A stretch of DNA of 15,150 nt, from positions 1-15,150 of the forward strand of contig JAJBVQ010000021.1 in NCBI GenBank assembly GCA_020859745.1. The letters are read 5' to 3'. Positions within the stretch are counted from its first letter, which is position 1. Each line of letters opens with the position of its first letter. Shown one piece after another: positions 14,424 through 15,150 of this stretch. The notes under the pieces were generated by a model. It was not told where the DNA came from, did not search any database, and saw only the letters and a list, made by a program, of their open reading frames with translations. The stretch comes from Rikenellaceae bacterium. GTDB taxonomy: Bacteria > Bacteroidota > Bacteroidia > Bacteroidales > Rikenellaceae. Made by a program: the position numbers and the translations under genes.

Positions 14424-14483
14424 TTTTGGCGGGCGGAATGGGGTTTAAAGCCCTCCGGGCCAACCCCATTCGCCGCGCCAAAA
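14424..14483 (-). repeat. Central long hairpin of element D
   Basis: Bases 14424-14445 pair with 14462-14483 at 19 of 22 positions (TTTTGGCG at the base, GAATGGGGTT near the tip). The 16-nt loop contains GCCC-TCC-GGGC. It occupies the same slot as 6486-6554 in element A but has a different stem sequence. Confidence 0.75.
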
Positions 14484-14501
14484 GTGAGGCTGTGATAGAT
14501 T

Positions 14502-14519
14502 TAGGATGCGCAAGCATCC
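14502..14519 (-). repeat. Small hairpin in element D
   Basis: AGGATGC pairs with GCATCCT around a 4-nt GCAA loop, a perfect 7-bp stem. It is the structural counterpart of 6447-6463 in element A. Confidence 0.7.
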
Positions 14520-14523
14520 TCGA

Positions 14524-14646
14524 AAGTTTTTCTGGTTCTCGCTAACTGCGCTACGCTTGTTTTCCTCCTCGCCGCAAGGCAGAGCGTGCAAGCCCGCTGT
14601 GCTCTTGCTGGCAGCGTCGGTTGTTCACAAAGAGAACAGTACCCTC
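14524..14646 (-). repeat. 123-bp core repeat, copy in element D
   Basis: The reverse complement is identical over all 123 positions to 6318-6440. With that copy it forms a long-range perfect inverted repeat around 8,083 bp carrying seven genes. Confidence 0.92.
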
Positions 14647-14670
14647 CAGGGGTAATGATAAAACGAACGG

Positions 14671-15093
14671 TTAAAAGTAGTTACGGACCAGGTTACCGTC
14701 ACGGAACACCTGGAACCGGATTTTATCCGGAGCGAACATTTCCGACAGCCGCCGCGCCACCTCCGGCGTATGCAGCCCCGGGATCAGCGTCGTGCGCAGC
14801 TCGCGCTCCACCTCCCTGTGCTCCCGCAGCAGCGTCAGCGTGCCGAGTATCGCCTCCGTTTCGGCCGCCGTGACAGTCGGCGTCACAGAAGAGTAATCCT
14901 CCCGCGTGACGAAATGCTTCACATCCAGCGCGACAAAATTAACCAAATTTTTCCGAAACAGTTCAGATAAAACTTCCGGATGCGTTCCGTTAGTGTCCAG
15001 TTTGACCCGTAAGCCCAGCGCCCGCATACGCTCCAGGAAATCCGGGAGGTCATTCTGGAGCGTCGGTTCTCCCCCCGTCACCACCACCCCGTC
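14671..15093 (-). CDS. nrdG: Anaerobic ribonucleotide reductase activating protein, C-terminal part
   Basis: Radical SAM enzyme that puts the glycyl radical on the anaerobic ribonucleoside-triphosphate reductase. About 141 residues are readable: DGVVVTGGEPTLQ (SAM-binding GGE motif), KLDTNGT, NFVALDVKHF, LRTTLIPGLHT, and a C-terminal IRFQVFRDGNLVRNYF. These fit the longer NrdG2-type activase better than the short E. coli NrdG. The N-terminal part with the CxxxCxxC iron-sulfur motif lies beyond the window or in the corrupted end. The frame is believable up to the Asp codon at 15091-15093, after which the bases become G/C homopolymer. An in-frame GTG at 15087 is not a real start, since conserved residues continue upstream of it. 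Related radical SAM activases are the alternative. Confidence 0.78.
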   Translation of the reverse strand, partial: DGVVVTGGEPTLQNDLPDFLERMRALGLRVKLDTNGTHPEVLSELFRKNLVNFVALDVKHFVTREDYSSVTPTVTAAETEAILGTLTLLREHREVERELRTTLIPGLHTPEVARRLSEMFAPDKIRFQVFRDGNLVRNYF

Positions 15094-15150
15094 CCGCCCC
15101 CCGCCCGGCGGGGGGGAGCCCCCGGGGGGGGGGGGCAGGGGGGGGGCGGG
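15094..15150. other. G/C homopolymer tail, probable sequencing or assembly artefact
   Basis: The last 57 bases are almost entirely G and C, including runs of seven to twelve G. They interrupt a reading frame that is well conserved up to 15093 and translate to Gly/Pro/Arg-rich nonsense in the nrdG frame. This is more like a poorly read contig end than biology. Confidence 0.7.

Larger units (their letters stand above)
14317..14669. mobile_element. Palindromic intergenic element D (353 bp), between nrdG and yjjP
   Basis: Same build as element A, reversed. The ends are inverted repeats starting CGTTCGTTTT (14317 onward and reversed to 14669). From right to left it has the 123-bp core (14524-14646), a small hairpin (14502-14519), a central hairpin (14424-14483) and the 43-bp module (14340-14382). 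The core and 43-bp modules are identical to A; the hairpins between them are not. It begins 1 nt after the nrdG stop and ends 15 nt before the yjjP ATG. No protein of its own is recognisable. Relative to gene direction it is in the same orientation as A. Confidence 0.75.

Overview
The window looks like a chromosomal segment of a G+C-rich member of the Bacteroidales, most likely Alistipes or a close relative in Rikenellaceae. The reasons are: -7 boxes of the Bacteroidetes type (TAnnTTTG) before pgk and the cyclophilin gene; no Shine-Dalgarno sequences, with A-rich leaders instead; a PheS carrying the four-cysteine insert usual in this phylum; and a propionate-type biotin carboxylase set. The genus is an inference from composition and gene content, not from a search. 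No tRNA, rRNA, CRISPR array or transposase gene was recognised.

Layout. 1-557: no convincing gene, some stem-loops and one short repeat motif shared with the later intergenic elements. 558-1959: pgk (+) with its own promoter and a strong intrinsic terminator. 1960-2104: degenerate tandem repeats running into the 3' end of a patatin-barrel outer-membrane lipase gene (-, 2105-4396). A divergent promoter region then leads into a + strand pair, an exported cyclophilin (4459-5223) and pheS (5255-6289), followed at some distance by an orphan sensor histidine kinase (6684-7853). From 7922 to the right end everything reads on the minus strand. In transcription order this is nrdG (partial, running off the window), a YjjP/YjjB (ThrE-type) two-part exporter, the MmdA carboxyltransferase, biotin carboxylase, biotin carrier protein and ftsY.

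The carboxyltransferase, biotin carboxylase and carrier together make a propionyl-CoA carboxylase / methylmalonyl-CoA decarboxylase, which links succinyl-CoA and propionyl-CoA. The exporter pair lies 25 bp upstream of mmdA. Its E. coli relatives have been linked to succinate export, so the cluster may join the carbon step and the efflux step of succinate/propionate fermentation.

The most unusual thing here is a family of modular, self-complementary intergenic elements (A 6293-6665, B 8929-9096, C 11171-11384, D 14317-14669). They fill every long gap between same-strand genes in the window. Each is bounded by inverted repeats that match within an element but differ between elements. A and D share a perfect 123-bp core and a perfect 43-bp hairpin module, in opposite orientation, around unlike central hairpins. 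In all four cases the element stops 14-18 nt before the next start codon. None encodes a transposase. They could be non-autonomous mobile palindromes, RNA processing or attenuation sites, or both.

The last ~57 bases (15094-15150) are G/C homopolymer and break the nrdG reading frame; this looks like bad sequence at a contig end.
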